Notes: generated by a model from the letters alone, not told the origin. A stretch of 64,000 bases of DNA from Pseudarthrobacter albicanus (GCF_018224015.1 NZ_JAGPOT010000001.1:1-64000); one strand, 5' to 3'. Shown: positions 1 to 9,399, counted from the first letter of the stretch. Numbers and translations: made by a program.

Positions 1-2
1 AC

Positions 3-632
3 GGGGCCATGCTGGCCAAACTGCGGAACATGGGCGAAGCCTGCACCGCCGCCAACCGGTTCATCGTGCACGAATCCCTGTCCGGCGAATTCAGCCGGCG
101 CCTTGCGGACCGCATGGGCGCCCTCAAACTCGGCCGCGGCTCGGCGGAGGGCACCAACATCGGCCCCCTCATCGACGCCAAGAGCCGTGCCAAAGTCGAC
201 GAACTAGTCCGGGACGCCGTCGCCGGGGGCGCCACGGCACTCACCGGCGGATCGCCGTCGGACGGCGACGGCCACTTCTACCCGCCCACGGTGCTCACCA
301 ACGTGCCGGCCACTGCTCGCATCCTTCAGGAAGAGGTCTTCGGACCTGTGGCACCGGTGGTCAGCTTCCGCACCGAGGCCGAGGCGATTGCCCTGGCCAA
401 CGACACCGAATTTGGTCTCGTGGCCTACGGCTACACCCGCGACCTCAACCGTGGGATCCGGCTCTCCGAGCAGGTGGACGTGGGCATGTTTGGTCTGAAC
501 ACCGGTATCGTGTCAAACCCGGCGGCCCCTTTTGGCGGTGTCAAGCAATCGGGCATGGGCCGCGAAGGCGGCAGCGAAGGGATCGAGGAATACCTGGAAA
601 CACGCTACATCGGCATCGCAGACCCGTCCTGA
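3..632 (+). CDS. NAD(P)-dependent aldehyde dehydrogenase, C-terminal part (succinate-semialdehyde dehydrogenase type)
   Basis: The gene is cut by the left edge of the window, so only about the last 209 residues are visible. The segment beginning KLRNMGEACTAANRF surrounds what should be the catalytic region of the aldehyde dehydrogenase superfamily, and it ends with the usual PFGGVKQSGMGREGG near the C-terminus. These motifs are closest to succinate-semialdehyde dehydrogenases, which oxidise the semialdehyde to succinate with NAD(P)+ in the cytoplasm. The stop codon overlaps the start of the next gene by one base (TGATG), so the two were probably translated together. The family is clear; the exact substrate is inferred and could be another semialdehyde. 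Confidence 0.85.
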   Translation, partial: GAMLAKLRNMGEACTAANRFIVHESLSGEFSRRLADRMGALKLGRGSAEGTNIGPLIDAKSRAKVDELVRDAVAGGATALTGGSPSDGDGHFYPPTVLTNVPATARILQEEVFGPVAPVVSFRTEAEAIALANDTEFGLVAYGYTRDLNRGIRLSEQVDVGMFGLNTGIVSNPAAPFGGVKQSGMGREGGSEGIEEYLETRYIGIADPS

Positions 633-1212
633 TGCGCATCCTTGTCACGGGCGGCACCAGCGGAATCGGTGCCGCCCTCGTGCGCGATTCCCTCCGCGCC
701 GGCCACACCGTCTTCACCACAGGGCGCGACGCCGTTGCCGCTGCCGTCGCCGCCATGGGCGGCATCGACGTGGCGGTCGCCAACGCCGGCTTCTCAGCGG
801 CCGGGGATCTCGCGGACGGCGACCGGAGGTGTGGCGGAACATGGTCCTCACCAACGTCTACGGGCCGGCGATCCTGGCCAAGGCGGCCCTGCCGCAGCTC
901 ACGGCAAACCGCGGGCACATGGTCCTGATGGGCAGCACTGCCGGACGGAAGGTGTATCCGGGCAATCTGTACACGGCCACCAAGTGGGCGGTCACGGGCT
1001 ATGCGGAATCACTCCGCCAGCAGCTGGTCGGGACCGGCATACGCGTACTGCACATTGCTCCGGGACATGTGGACACGCCGTTGTGGAAGGATGCCCCCGA
1101 CGCTGCCATCACCCCTGAGTCGGTGGCCGAAACCATGCTGTGGGCCCTGGCCCAGCCGCCCGGCGTCGACGTTTCCGAGATCACCGTCCGGGCCACCGGT
1201 CAGGAATTCTAG
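632..1212 (+). pseudogene. Short-chain dehydrogenase/reductase, frameshifted and internally shortened
   Basis: The N-terminal part reads TGGTSGIGAALV (Rossmann dinucleotide motif) and a NAG motif. The C-terminal part carries the YTATK catalytic Tyr/Lys pair, but in another frame. The switch lies near 821-830: adding one C after GGCGAC would give the expected DPEVWRNM and restore one reading frame. In addition, about 30 residues usually found between the first beta-alpha units and the NAG motif are missing (VFTTGRD is followed directly by AVAAAVAAM), so the restored protein would have only about 193 residues against 230-250 normally. Two independent lesions argue for a real pseudogene. Starts with one-base overlap to the upstream dehydrogenase. 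Confidence 0.8.
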
Positions 1213-1422
1213 GGTCCAAGGCGGCTGATGGTTCTTGCGAAGGCGACCTGCGGCGCCCGCCACAACAAGTTCCCCCAAAGGCTCCTCAGGTGCCGGAAAA
1301 GCCATCAGTGCGCAGTCACCAACGACCGAGAAAGGACGAAGAAAGAGATTGATCCTCAAAACGATACTTTCGATCAGCAAACGCAGTTGCGACTACCGGC
1401 CGTCAGGGACGGGGTTTCGCCC

Positions 1423-2325
1423 TTGAAAGCGGGTCTGCTTCGGCGTCCTGATGTCTTGATGGTCATCACGTCGGCGCCGGCCTATGTGGCCACCAGCGAG
1501 GTGCTGAAAGTCGTCCATCCGATGGATTTGACCCCGCTGCGATTTCTGCTCGCTGCCCTTGTACTCGGGTTGTATTTCCTGATGAGCAAACGCCGCCTCT
1601 CGCTGCGGAAGGAGGATGCTCCAAAAGTCATTGGCATATCGCTACTGGGCTACGGGGCCTACGGCACGCTGTTGAACATAGGCCAGACCACCGTTCCGGC
1701 CGGAACCACAAGCCTGCTGCTGAACACCTCGCCCGTCTTTGCGTTTACTCTGGCCTACCTTGTCTTGGGTGAACGCACTTCGCGGCAGGGGCTGTTCGGA
1801 ATGGCAATCGCCGTTGTCGGAATTGTTGTGGTCACTTTGTTTGGATCAGCCAATCTCGGTTTTGACTGGAACGCTCTCATCGTCTTGGTTGCAGCACTGG
1901 TCCTGGCCGTTTCTCTTATTTGCCAGCAACCAGTGTTGGCAACGATCCCACCTGTGGAGATCGTCTTCTGGGGCTGCCTCCTTGGCGGACTCGCAACTCT
2001 TCCCCTGGCGCCCTACGACATCCGGCCCGAAGCGTGGAGGCCGGTCACCCTTGCCGCCCTTGTCGTGTTGGTTGTCTGCAGCACGGTTCTTGCCTGCTCC
2101 TTTTGGAACATATCGCTTGCGGAAACGAATGTGGCCGCAGGCGGGTCTTTGCTTTTCGCTGTCCCCGTCTTTTCACTATTTCTTGGTTGGCTACTGCTTG
2201 GGCAAGTCCCCACGACCGGCGCAGTTGCCGGAGGCGGTTTCGCGCTTGGTGGAGTCATCCTTCTTGGCCGCACCCAAAGCGCCCAACTTTTGGCCGACCA
2301 CAAAGACCGAGTATTAGATTCCTAG
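1423..2325 (+). CDS. EamA/DMT-superfamily membrane transporter
   Basis: About 300 residues with ten hydrophobic segments arranged as two repeats of five, the layout of EamA (drug/metabolite) transporters; examples are LTPLRFLLAALVLGLYFL in the first half and GGVILLG near the end. Such proteins export or import small metabolites across the cytoplasmic membrane; the substrate cannot be read from sequence. The frame is open from 1228, but the first 65 residues look non-coding. A TTG at 1423 or an ATG at 1459 gives the usual family length, and the TTG is used here with modest confidence. Third-position GC is lower than in the core genes further right, in keeping with an accessory origin. Confidence 0.75.
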   Translation: MKAGLLRRPDVLMVITSAPAYVATSEVLKVVHPMDLTPLRFLLAALVLGLYFLMSKRRLSLRKEDAPKVIGISLLGYGAYGTLLNIGQTTVPAGTTSLLLNTSPVFAFTLAYLVLGERTSRQGLFGMAIAVVGIVVVTLFGSANLGFDWNALIVLVAALVLAVSLICQQPVLATIPPVEIVFWGCLLGGLATLPLAPYDIRPEAWRPVTLAALVVLVVCSTVLACSFWNISLAETNVAAGGSLLFAVPVFSLFLGWLLLGQVPTTGAVAGGGFALGGVILLGRTQSAQLLADHKDRVLDS

Positions 2326-2609
2326 CCTGGAGGAGATGGCCGACGATCCGATCATCTCCGGACCGCAGCCATCGAACAATACGAATCCATCCATCGACCG
2401 CCTCAGGAAAGCGGCGCTTTCAGGCCTACGATTGCGAAACAACATCGGGCGGCGTCCGATCTTTTGTACGGGAACTTGCGGACTTAAGAGGCGCAGGAGG
2501 CCTTCACCGACATCACCTGGGGGCGCTGCACGACAACTGGCCCCGGCAACCCGGACGCGGCGATGACCGGAGGGTTCGCCGCCCTGCGCGTGCGGCCAGC
2601 GAACCGCAT

Positions 2610-2720
2610 CAGCCGCGGGACGAAACCGAGACCCCGGCCGTCGAATGGCTCATCATCGAGTGGCCCGAAATTGCTGCGGAGCCTACGAACAACGGGCTCT
2701 CGGCCCTGCCCGGGCCCACA
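2610..2720 (+). pseudogene. Scrap of an IS701-like transposase
   Basis: A short stretch reads VEWLIIEWP followed closely by EPTNNGLSALPG. This resembles the conserved block of IS701-family transposases (EWLLIEWP, then EPTKYWLSTLP, recalled from the family). No catalytic DDE context, terminal repeats or full reading frame survive, so it is a relic at most. The reading frame continues on both sides but without recognisable similarity. Confidence 0.45.
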
Positions 2721-2742
2721 CCGCCCGGTGTTCCCACAATCG

Positions 2743-2958
2743 ATCACACCCTCACGTTGACGAGCGTCGTTGCAGCCTTGTCGCTGATTTACGCGATTTC
2801 GGCGACGGACGGTAACGACCTGGCCAGCACCGTCATGGCACATTGCCCTCGCCGCCATCCTTGTCACTGCAGGAATCCTGCTCGGCCTCCGGTGGACCAC
2901 CAAAGTACGGCCGAGTCGGCGGAGTCGGCGGTGGAACGAGAATGCCCAGCTTCGATGA
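2743..2958 (+). pseudogene. Frameshifted fragment of a small membrane protein
   Basis: One frame gives LTLTSVVAALSLIYAI, a hydrophobic segment, up to position 2841. Shifting by one frame at 2842 gives a second hydrophobic segment, IALAAILVTAGILLGLRW, ending in an Arg-rich tail and a stop at 2956-2958. Together they look like the last two helices of a small multi-helix membrane protein (similar in style to DUF6069 proteins), split by a single-base indel. No start codon or complete gene is visible. Family assignment is weak. Confidence 0.35.
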
Positions 2959-3036
2959 CGTCACCTCAGCGAGTTCAGGGGCAGAGGTGAGACGACCACC
3001 GAGGTCACCATTCTCAGCATCGACGACGTTCAACCG

Positions 3037-3252
3037 ATGGGAGCATGGGCAACCATCAAGTGGAACAGATTCGGATATGTGCAGCCCGCGTGGCTCGAGG
3101 CAGGAACCATTGAATGTTGGCCTGGCTCTATCCTGCTAATCTCCCCAGACCCTGGCCAGGTGCAAGTCGTCCGTCCATGGCCACCGGCATATTGGATCCA
3201 CGCCGATGACTGCCGCGCGGCGGCACCTGCCGGTTCAGATTCATTGCAATGA
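3037..3252 (+). CDS. Small hypothetical protein
   Basis: A 71-codon reading frame whose coding-like composition begins about 40 bases before the first ATG (residues such as TILSIDDVQ precede it without a start codon). The peptide is Trp/Pro-rich in its middle, with no transmembrane segment, signal peptide or motif that I recognise. No good ribosome binding site is seen. It lies among pseudogene relics and may itself be the end of a broken gene. Confidence 0.3.
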   Translation: MGAWATIKWNRFGYVQPAWLEAGTIECWPGSILLISPDPGQVQVVRPWPPAYWIHADDCRAAAPAGSDSLQ

Positions 3253-3894
3253 AGCGAACACGCCGCACGACAGTGGAAATCACCGTTGACGTCATCCGAC
3301 ACATGGTCATCCGAGGCAACCACGGTGGCTGGCCGCCCGGAGACCGAATTCATCGATTCGGCCTGGATCAAAGTTGAGCTCATCCCTGGCAGGTCAGGCG
3401 CGGGGCCGAGATCATCGCAATCCGCGGCGGCTCCTACGCGGCGTCGGCGGCCAACGCGCACAGACGGCTCTGGGTACACGGAACGCGGCACGGCGACTGC
3501 GCGACGGCGGCAGGAGCTTGGCCCGGAGCCCGACGGAGCCTGGATCACCCATCGTGAGGCCACTGCGGAGATTCTGGCCGCTGGCGATGCCGCCGTCCAG
3601 GAAGGTCGCACCGAGCTGCTCTCCGACCTCAACATCAGGTTCCATCAGAGCGTCGCCGAGCTGAGCGGGAGCTCGTCGCTGGCCGCAATCCTGCGTCTGA
3701 TTTCGGGATCTATCGAGCGGCTCTGCTTCGCAGACGTCCAGCACCGCGCCATGAATTCTTGGAGCGAACACCAGCCCACTATGGACGCCATCGACGATGC
3801 AAACCTGGAGGCATCGGCAAAACTCATGGGGGCCCACATCCGCCGGTCAAAGCGGAGCTATTTCAAGCGGTTTGCCTCCCGCGCCCACGGGTAA
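3244..3894 (+). pseudogene. GntR-family transcriptional regulator with FCD domain, broken N-terminus
   Basis: From about 3560 onward the frame reads a good FCD ligand-binding domain: LLSDLNIRFHQSVAELSG, then SGSIERLCFADV, and a C-terminal AHIRRSKRSYFKRF. Upstream, pieces of a winged-helix region appear in different frames (VIRHMVIRG and PPGDRI near 3290-3355), so the DNA-binding half is scrambled by several indels. Intact FadR-type regulators are about 220-240 residues and control catabolic genes in response to small acids. The nearby decayed transporter and hydrolase genes fit that context. No functional protein is expected. Confidence 0.65.
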
Positions 3895-3899
3895 CTGCC

Positions 3900-4352
3900 C
3901 AGTCGGTGATCTGTATCCGGCCCGTGCCGGCGCTACATCCCGGGCCTACTTCGCCTTCCTGGATGCCGCCGAAAGACGGGCGCTGCTCCATGGCCAGCCC
4001 CATGCCGAGTTTTCCGAACGCACCGAGGTGAACGAAGAACGGCTGGAAAAGTTGTTCAAGAAGACAGTCACGGATGGTTTCGCCCTCTCGGAGGGCGAAT
4101 ACGACATCAGCACAAGGGCGCTGGCAGCACCGGTCATGATTGGCCGGCGCCCCATCGGATCTGTATCCCTGATCGAAAACCAAGGCTCAGTCCCCGACCT
4201 CCAACATCCGGAAATTCCTGCCCATCCTCTTAGCCTCCGTCGGAGAGCTGTCCAACATGCTCTCGAGCCACACGCCTTCGCCCCAACACAGCTGGTGGAA
4301 ATGGGAAAAGCAACACCAGCACATCTCAGCCACGCCAATAAGGAGCACCTAA
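3900..4352 (+). pseudogene. IclR-family transcriptional regulator, C-terminal relic with frameshift
   Basis: The frame reads YPARAGATSRAYFAF, then DGFALSEGEYDISTRALAA and VMIGRRPIGSVSLI, which matches the ligand-binding C-terminal domain of IclR regulators (usual pattern DGYA...GE.....AIAAPV). Near 4195-4210 the frame breaks; a shifted frame continues with IRKFLPILLASVGELSNML, as expected for the last helix, and stops at 4350-4352. The N-terminal helix-turn-helix domain is absent, its place being taken by the end of the GntR relic. This is a truncated and frameshifted regulator. Confidence 0.65.
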
Positions 4353-4570
4353 ATCAGGCTGGACCTTCTCCTTTGCAGTCGTTCTTTCAAAGTCGTGGCG
4401 TTCCTCGTTTCGTTGGCTGCCCCTGTCGCGGGGCATTCCATGCACGTCTGGCGGACGGGGCTCGCCGTGGCGCAGACACGTCTTCCTTCCAGTGTCCGCC
4501 ATCAGGCCATCCGAAAGACCGCAAGGGAGCCGTAGGAAGCCCTCTTTCTTTGGACTGTCCGGGTGTGATG

Positions 4571-4598
4571 CCGTGCCGGCCCTTGCGGGCCGGCACGG
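4571..4598 (-). terminator. GC-rich hairpin after the MFS gene
   Basis: A perfect 12-bp stem (CCGTGCCGGCCC at 4571-4582 and GGGCCGGCACGG at 4587-4598) with a TTGC loop sits 11 bases past the end of the minus-strand MFS gene. There is no T-run, which is common for terminators in high-GC actinobacteria. Confidence 0.6.
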
Positions 4599-4609
4599 GC
4601 GGTGGCTTC

Positions 4610-6066
4610 TTAGCTTCCGATCGATGGTGTCGCCGGGACCTCGGGCCGCTTGACAGGCCGCTCGTCGGGCACCGTGACCATGATGGCGATGATGGCGACA
4701 ACCACCATGAGCAGGTTGAACAGGATGCCGACGGCACCGCCGAACCGCAGGCCCACGTTCTCCTGGTTCCCGATGAACAGGCCCCACGATCGGATGGTGG
4801 CCGGGTCCATGGCCTGGGCCGCGACGTAGAGGGCCGCCGAGACGGCCACGCCGATAGCGTTGCCGAGCGAGGAGGCCATCTTGTAGATGCCCGCTGCTGC
4901 CCCGGCCTCGTCGTCGGGCACGTTCGACAGTGCGGCGTCCGTGGACGGCGTCGCGAAGAAGCCCAGGCCGATGCCGAACAGGGTGAAGCCGATGACGGAG
5001 AGGACGATGTACTGCCCGATGAGGGTGAACGTCATGGACGTCATCAGGCCGCTTCGGCCCGAAACGCTGGAGCAGTTTCTCCCCGACGCGGATGGTGGCC
5101 AGGATCGCCACCAGGTATCCGAGGGTCAGCAGGCCCGACTGCAGTGAAGACATGCCCGCGGCGACCTGGACCAGGCCGAGGGAGACGATCAGCGTGCCGG
5201 CCGCGCCGTTGAGGAGGAAATTGGACAGGGTGGCGCCGGCGAACGTCGCGTTGCGGAACAGCTTCAGGTTCAGGACCGGGTTGCTCCGGCTTGTCTCGAT
5301 TCCAAAGAACACGAGCGTACCGACGACCGCGACGGCGATGAGCCCGATGCCGGTCCAGCTGAGCCAGCCGATCAGCGGGCCCTGCGAGATGTACACGTTG
5401 AGGGCCACGAGCGCGACGACGAGGCTTACCATGCCGCCCCAGTCGAAGGTGCCCCCGGCTTTCGCGGCTGACCTGGACTCCGGAGTGCCCCGCAGCAGGA
5501 ACAGGGCGACGACCGAGAGCACGATCGAGATCCAGAAGATGGACCGCCAGCCCAGGAACGACGTCGCCATCAGGCCGCCGAACAGGGCGCAGAAGCCCGA
5601 GCCGCCCCACGAGCCGATGGACCAGAACGACAGCGCCCGCTGGCGGTCTTCCCCTCGTAGTAGTTCTTCACCAGGGCCATGGTGGAGGGCATGATGCACG
5701 CCGCGGACAGCCCCTGGACCACGCGGCCGCCGTGAGGCCGCCGGCGTTCTCCGGGGTCAGGGCGATCAGGAGCGATCCGAGGATGCTCAGGTAGATGCCG
5801 GTGTTCATGATCTTCACGCGGCCCAGCCGGTCCGCGAGCCCGCCGGCAACCACAATGAAAATGCCGGAGAACAGCGAGGTGACGGACACCGCGAGGTTCC
5901 CCAGTGTCCGTTCGATCCCGAGGGACCCCTGGATGCCCGGGATGACATTGAGCAGGGTCTGCGCGAACAGCCAGAAGTTGATGACGGCCAGGACGATGCC
6001 GACCAGCCATGCATCGTTCGGTTTCCATTGAGTTTCGGTCTTTGCTGCGGACTGGGCAGTGCTCAT
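4610..6066 (-). pseudogene. DHA2-type MFS efflux transporter with three frameshifts
   Basis: Reading from 6066 leftward, the protein begins with helix segments such as LAVINFWLFAQTLLNVIPG and the MFS loop motif GGLADRLGRVK. The frame changes near 5728 (one base missing before LVQGLSAACIMPS), near 5654 (one base missing after EGK, before DRQRALSFW) and near 5047-5055 (one base extra after RFGPK). The last frame continues to a normal C-terminus ending PATPSIGS. The joined product would be about 485 residues with 14 membrane segments, like EmrB/QacA drug:H+ antiporters. Its start follows the M20 hydrolase stop by three bases, so the pair formed an operon. The rest of the sequence is well preserved, so decay is recent or the indels are assembly errors. 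Confidence 0.8.
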
Positions 6067-6069
6067 GGT

Positions 6070-7308
6070 TTACGCATCCTGGGAGAGGTAGGACAGTGCG
6101 GCGACGACATGGGCCTGGACGCCCATGGACAGGGTCGGGTCGATCACGGGGGCGAAGAACGGGGAGTGGTTCCCCGGGATGTCCTGGGCCACTGTTCCCT
6201 TCGCGGCCGCGGCCCGGTACGTCTCGGGGTCCACCCCGCCGAGGAGCCAGAATGTGTACGGCACACCGAAGGCGTCCGGAATGCGGCTGAAGTCCTCGGA
6301 GGCGGTCTGCCTCTCGGCATGGTGCACAGGGTCCGCTCCGAAGTGGGCGGAGAACGCGGCCCGGACCTGCTCTGTCACGGCCGCATCGTTGCTGGTGAGC
6401 GGAAACTGGTCGTAGTACTCGAAATCAGGTTCCCGGGGCGATCCGGCGGCAGCGCACTCCCCCTTGACGATCCGCTCAATCGAGGCGAGAACCGAGGCCC
6501 GGACCTGGTTGTCGTAGGTGCGGATGTTCAGCAGGAGGGTGGCGCGGTCCGGGATGATGTTCGATGTCGCGCCGGCGTTGAGCGCCCCCACGGTGACGAC
6601 GGCGAAGTCGCCCGGCTTGGTCTCCCGCGAGACGACGGTCTGGAGCCGGAGCACGATCGAGGCGGCCAGCACCACCGGGTCAACGGACATGTGCGGCATC
6701 GAGCCGTGCGCGCCCTTCCCGTACACGGTGACCTTGAGTGAATCCCCGGCCGAGAGGACCGGCCCGGCCGTGGTGGCGACCGTCCCCGCCGGCATCGGCA
6801 TCACGTGCTGGGCGAGGGCGACGTCGGGCCGCGGCACTTTGGTGACGAGTCCGTCGTCGACCATGGCCTTGGATCCGGCGCCGACCTCTTCGGCCGGCTG
6901 GAACAGCGCGATGTACGACCCGGACCAGGCTCCGCGCCCGTCCGCCATGAGCTTCGCGGCGCCGAGCAGCGCACTGACGTGCATGTCGTGCCCGCACGCA
7001 TGCATGGTCCCGTCCACCTCCGAGGCATAAGGCAGCCCGGTGGCCTCGGTGACGGGCAGCGCGTCCATGTCGGCGCGCGCAAGGACCGTGGGGCCGTCCC
7101 CGTTCGCGAGGACGCCGACGACGCCGGTGCCGCCGATGCGGGTCACGGAATAGCCGAAGCCAGCGAGTTTCTCCCCGACGAGCTTGGAAGTCTCATGCTC
7201 CTCGAGGCTCAGTTCGGGATGCCGGTGCAGTTGGGTGTACGTTTCCCGGAGCCAGCCGAGCTCGGAATCAAGGCCTGCCAGGACTGTGTCGGAACCGCTC
7301 ATGCGCAT
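6070..7308 (-). CDS. M20-family amidohydrolase (hippurate/N-acyl-amino-acid hydrolase type)
   Basis: A complete 412-residue metallo-hydrolase of peptidase family M20D. Metal-binding and catalytic motifs are present: ARADMDALPV near residue 78, MHACGHDMH near 105 and QPAEE near 138, with the later SEDFS motif in the C-terminal half. Such enzymes remove acyl groups from amino acids (hippurate, N-acetyl or IAA conjugates) in the cytoplasm. Start ATG at 7308 gives the family's usual length. It is directly followed by the broken MFS gene, so the original unit probably took up or exported an acylated compound and hydrolysed it. The precise substrate is not known. Confidence 0.88.
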   Translation of the reverse strand: MRMSGSDTVLAGLDSELGWLRETYTQLHRHPELSLEEHETSKLVGEKLAGFGYSVTRIGGTGVVGVLANGDGPTVLARADMDALPVTEATGLPYASEVDGTMHACGHDMHVSALLGAAKLMADGRGAWSGSYIALFQPAEEVGAGSKAMVDDGLVTKVPRPDVALAQHVMPMPAGTVATTAGPVLSAGDSLKVTVYGKGAHGSMPHMSVDPVVLAASIVLRLQTVVSRETKPGDFAVVTVGALNAGATSNIIPDRATLLLNIRTYDNQVRASVLASIERIVKGECAAAGSPREPDFEYYDQFPLTSNDAAVTEQVRAAFSAHFGADPVHHAERQTASEDFSRIPDAFGVPYTFWLLGGVDPETYRAAAAKGTVAQDIPGNHSPFFAPVIDPTLSMGVQAHVVAALSYLSQDA

Positions 7309-7717
7309 CGCTCACTCTCGGAGTCTGGGCACCCGGGCGGGCCGGGCGCAACCGGCAGAATCAGCCTAGACCCGGCGAGGCACCTTGGGGGGTGTCCCTG
7401 GGCGCTTGGGATTTTCCTTCGGGAGAGTCGGCGGCGGGTTTGTATACGCTGAAGCGGTGGACTCGGTCTTTGATTTTGAACACCAGTTTTAACCGCCGCG
7501 ATGCGCCGCACGGTGAGACTTTCAAAGCTGGTTGGCTGCCATTTCGCAGCGATATGTTTCACCGCGTTGGTTGTTCCACATCCACAAGGGTCACACGCGG
7601 TCGGTACCGTGGTACAGTCCGTTCACGGCCTTCCGCCCTCCGGGATCCGGGATTCTGGATTCTGGAAGAGGCGGGCCGGTTCCGGGCTCAGCCGGAACGG
7701 GAACAAAGGAGTAGCCC
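7309..7717. other. 409-base intergenic region
   Basis: No coding frame with actinobacterial codon bias is visible. The region separates the M20 hydrolase from the EAL gene, which run in opposite directions, and should hold both promoters. Just before the EAL gene there is a perfect inverted repeat, GTTCCGG at 7679-7685 and CCGGAAC at 7692-7698, followed by a strong ribosome binding site (AAAGGAG, 7705-7711). Confidence 0.4.
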
Positions 7718-8845
7718 ATGTCGATGGACCCGTCGTCCTTGCCAGCATCCTCCGAAAGCCAACCTCCCGCAGACCCGGCACCCGGCGGACCTTGCCGCGA
7801 TGCCGCTTCGGGGATACGCCGCCAGGCCTCGGCCATTATCGACACAGTGCTCGCAGACCCCGCGCCGGAGCAAGGCCGTGTCAGGGATCAGCTTCGCGAA
7901 CACGTTGCCGCCCATCCCGGGCACCCGGAAACGGCGCTGACCGAACACCTGATTTCCCTCAGGTCCCTGACCCGGCTCCCCGCCGGCACCTCGAAGGTGC
8001 GGCCCCAGGCCGCCGGGTCCGCCATTCAGCCGCAGACCGGAACCCCGGCTCCGTCAGCGGCGGAGCGCGCCTCGCGGATCGAGGCGGTCCTGAAAGGCAG
8101 GATGCTGCTGACCGCTTTTCAGCCGATCTACGAACTCTCCACCGGCTCCGTTGTCGGCGTCGAAGCGTTCACACGGTTCGTCTCCGACGGGGGCGACAAC
8201 GCGGGCTACTGGTTCGCGGAAGCCGCCGAGGCGCGGCTGGGAAGCGAGCTGGAATTCGCGGCCTTGGAGTCTGCCCTCGCCGCCGCGCGGCACCTGCCGA
8301 CCCACCTGTACGTGGCGCTGAAGCTGTCCCCGGCCACCTGCTTGGACCCCCTGCTGCCGGGCTTGCTTGAGGAATCCACGCTGGCCCCTGACCGCATGGT
8401 CCTTCAGCTCACCGACGCCCTGACCGCGGAGCAGCCCGCCGCCCTGGGCGCCGCGCTGGCGCCCCTGCGGCAGCGCGGAGTCCGGCTCGCGATCGACCAT
8501 GCCGGCTCGTACTTCGACTCGATCCGCCACATCAGGCAGCTCCAACCCGACATCATCAAACTGGACCGCAACCTCATCGCCGGAATCGATACGGACACCC
8601 TCCGCCATGCCTTCGGCGAGGCCATGGTCGGCGTCGCCGAGCAGCTCGGAGCAGCGCTCATCGCCGAAGGGATCGAAACCAATGACGAACTGGCAGCTGT
8701 CGCCGGTCTCGGCGTGACAGCCGTGCAAGGCTACTTCCTCGGCCGGCCCACCACCCGCCCCCAGGACTGGGCCCACTGGAACCTCCCGGTTCCTTCAAAG
8801 ACGGGATCGGACATTTCTCCCCCAATAGCTTCGATTTGGTTTTGA
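7718..8845 (+). CDS. EAL-domain protein, probably catalytically impaired
   Basis: A 375-residue soluble protein with a Pro-rich, poorly conserved N-terminal 130 residues and an EAL domain from about residue 140 to 355. EAL domains hydrolyse or bind cyclic di-GMP. Recognisable motifs are VEAFTRF (the EAL position, E149), IIKLDR (K281), IAEGIET (E317) and QGYFLGRP. However, the metal-binding Asn of the VNLSP motif is Lys (LKLSP, K202) and the DDFGTG motif is DHAGS (D260, H261). This suggests a binding-only or inactive domain. Start ATG has an AAAGGAG ribosome binding site seven bases upstream. No GGDEF or sensor domain is visible. Confidence 0.85.
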   Translation: MSMDPSSLPASSESQPPADPAPGGPCRDAASGIRRQASAIIDTVLADPAPEQGRVRDQLREHVAAHPGHPETALTEHLISLRSLTRLPAGTSKVRPQAAGSAIQPQTGTPAPSAAERASRIEAVLKGRMLLTAFQPIYELSTGSVVGVEAFTRFVSDGGDNAGYWFAEAAEARLGSELEFAALESALAAARHLPTHLYVALKLSPATCLDPLLPGLLEESTLAPDRMVLQLTDALTAEQPAALGAALAPLRQRGVRLAIDHAGSYFDSIRHIRQLQPDIIKLDRNLIAGIDTDTLRHAFGEAMVGVAEQLGAALIAEGIETNDELAAVAGLGVTAVQGYFLGRPTTRPQDWAHWNLPVPSKTGSDISPPIASIWF

Positions 8846-8921
8846 CCACGGTCATACAGCGGCCCTGCTCTCCTTGAGATTATTCCGTACGGCTTGGGCG
8901 GCCTGAAATTAGCGGTCTCGT

Positions 8922-9375
8922 TCATGTTGTCTTCTGCGCTATGCGGTACACGGTGCTGCGCGCGACTCCGAAGAGCTCGGCGATCTCGGCAGTGGTGTGC
9001 TGACCTCCCGCATAAAGGGAGACGAGATGGGCTTCCTGGCTTTTTGTGAGTTTGGGCTGTTTGCCCCGCAGTCAGCCTTTGGCTTTGGCGACCTGCATGC
9101 CTTCCCTGGTACGGGCACGGATGAGATCGGATTCGAATTCGGCGACCATGGCCAGGACATTGAAGAGCAGCCGGCCGACAGGGTCGGTGGGATCGTGTAC
9201 GGATCCACCAATGCTCAGCTTCACTTCCCGTCTGGTGAGATCTTCAATGATGTCCGTGGCATCCCGGAGGGACCGAGCGAGCCGGTCGAGCTTGGTAATG
9301 ACTAGGGAGTCGCCGGCACGCACAGCCGCGAGGGCTTCGCGCAGACCCGGTCCGCGGCAATCCCATCCGCATTCT
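8922..9375 (-). pseudogene. Serine recombinase (resolvase/invertase) relic with premature stop
   Basis: The minus strand reads GLREALAAVRAGDSLVITK, LDRLARSLRDATDIIEDL and AEFESDLIRARTREGMQVAKAKG, which are the mid-catalytic and helix E regions of Tn3-resolvase-type recombinases. At 9072-9074 an in-frame TGA replaces the Arg expected in KGRLRGKQPKL. Beyond it the frame continues with a good helix-turn-helix (TAEIAELFGVARSTVYRIAQ) to a second stop at 8922-8924. The N-terminal part with the catalytic Ser is missing; upstream sequence turns into an unrelated PAS scrap. It is a dead mobile-element gene. Confidence 0.8.
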
Positions 9376-9399
9376 CCTGCCCGGTCGTATCCTGGCTCG

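Noticed and set aside
632..1118. Independent small genes made of the separate SDR frames
   Set aside because: Each frame holds only half of the SDR motifs; together they make one broken gene.
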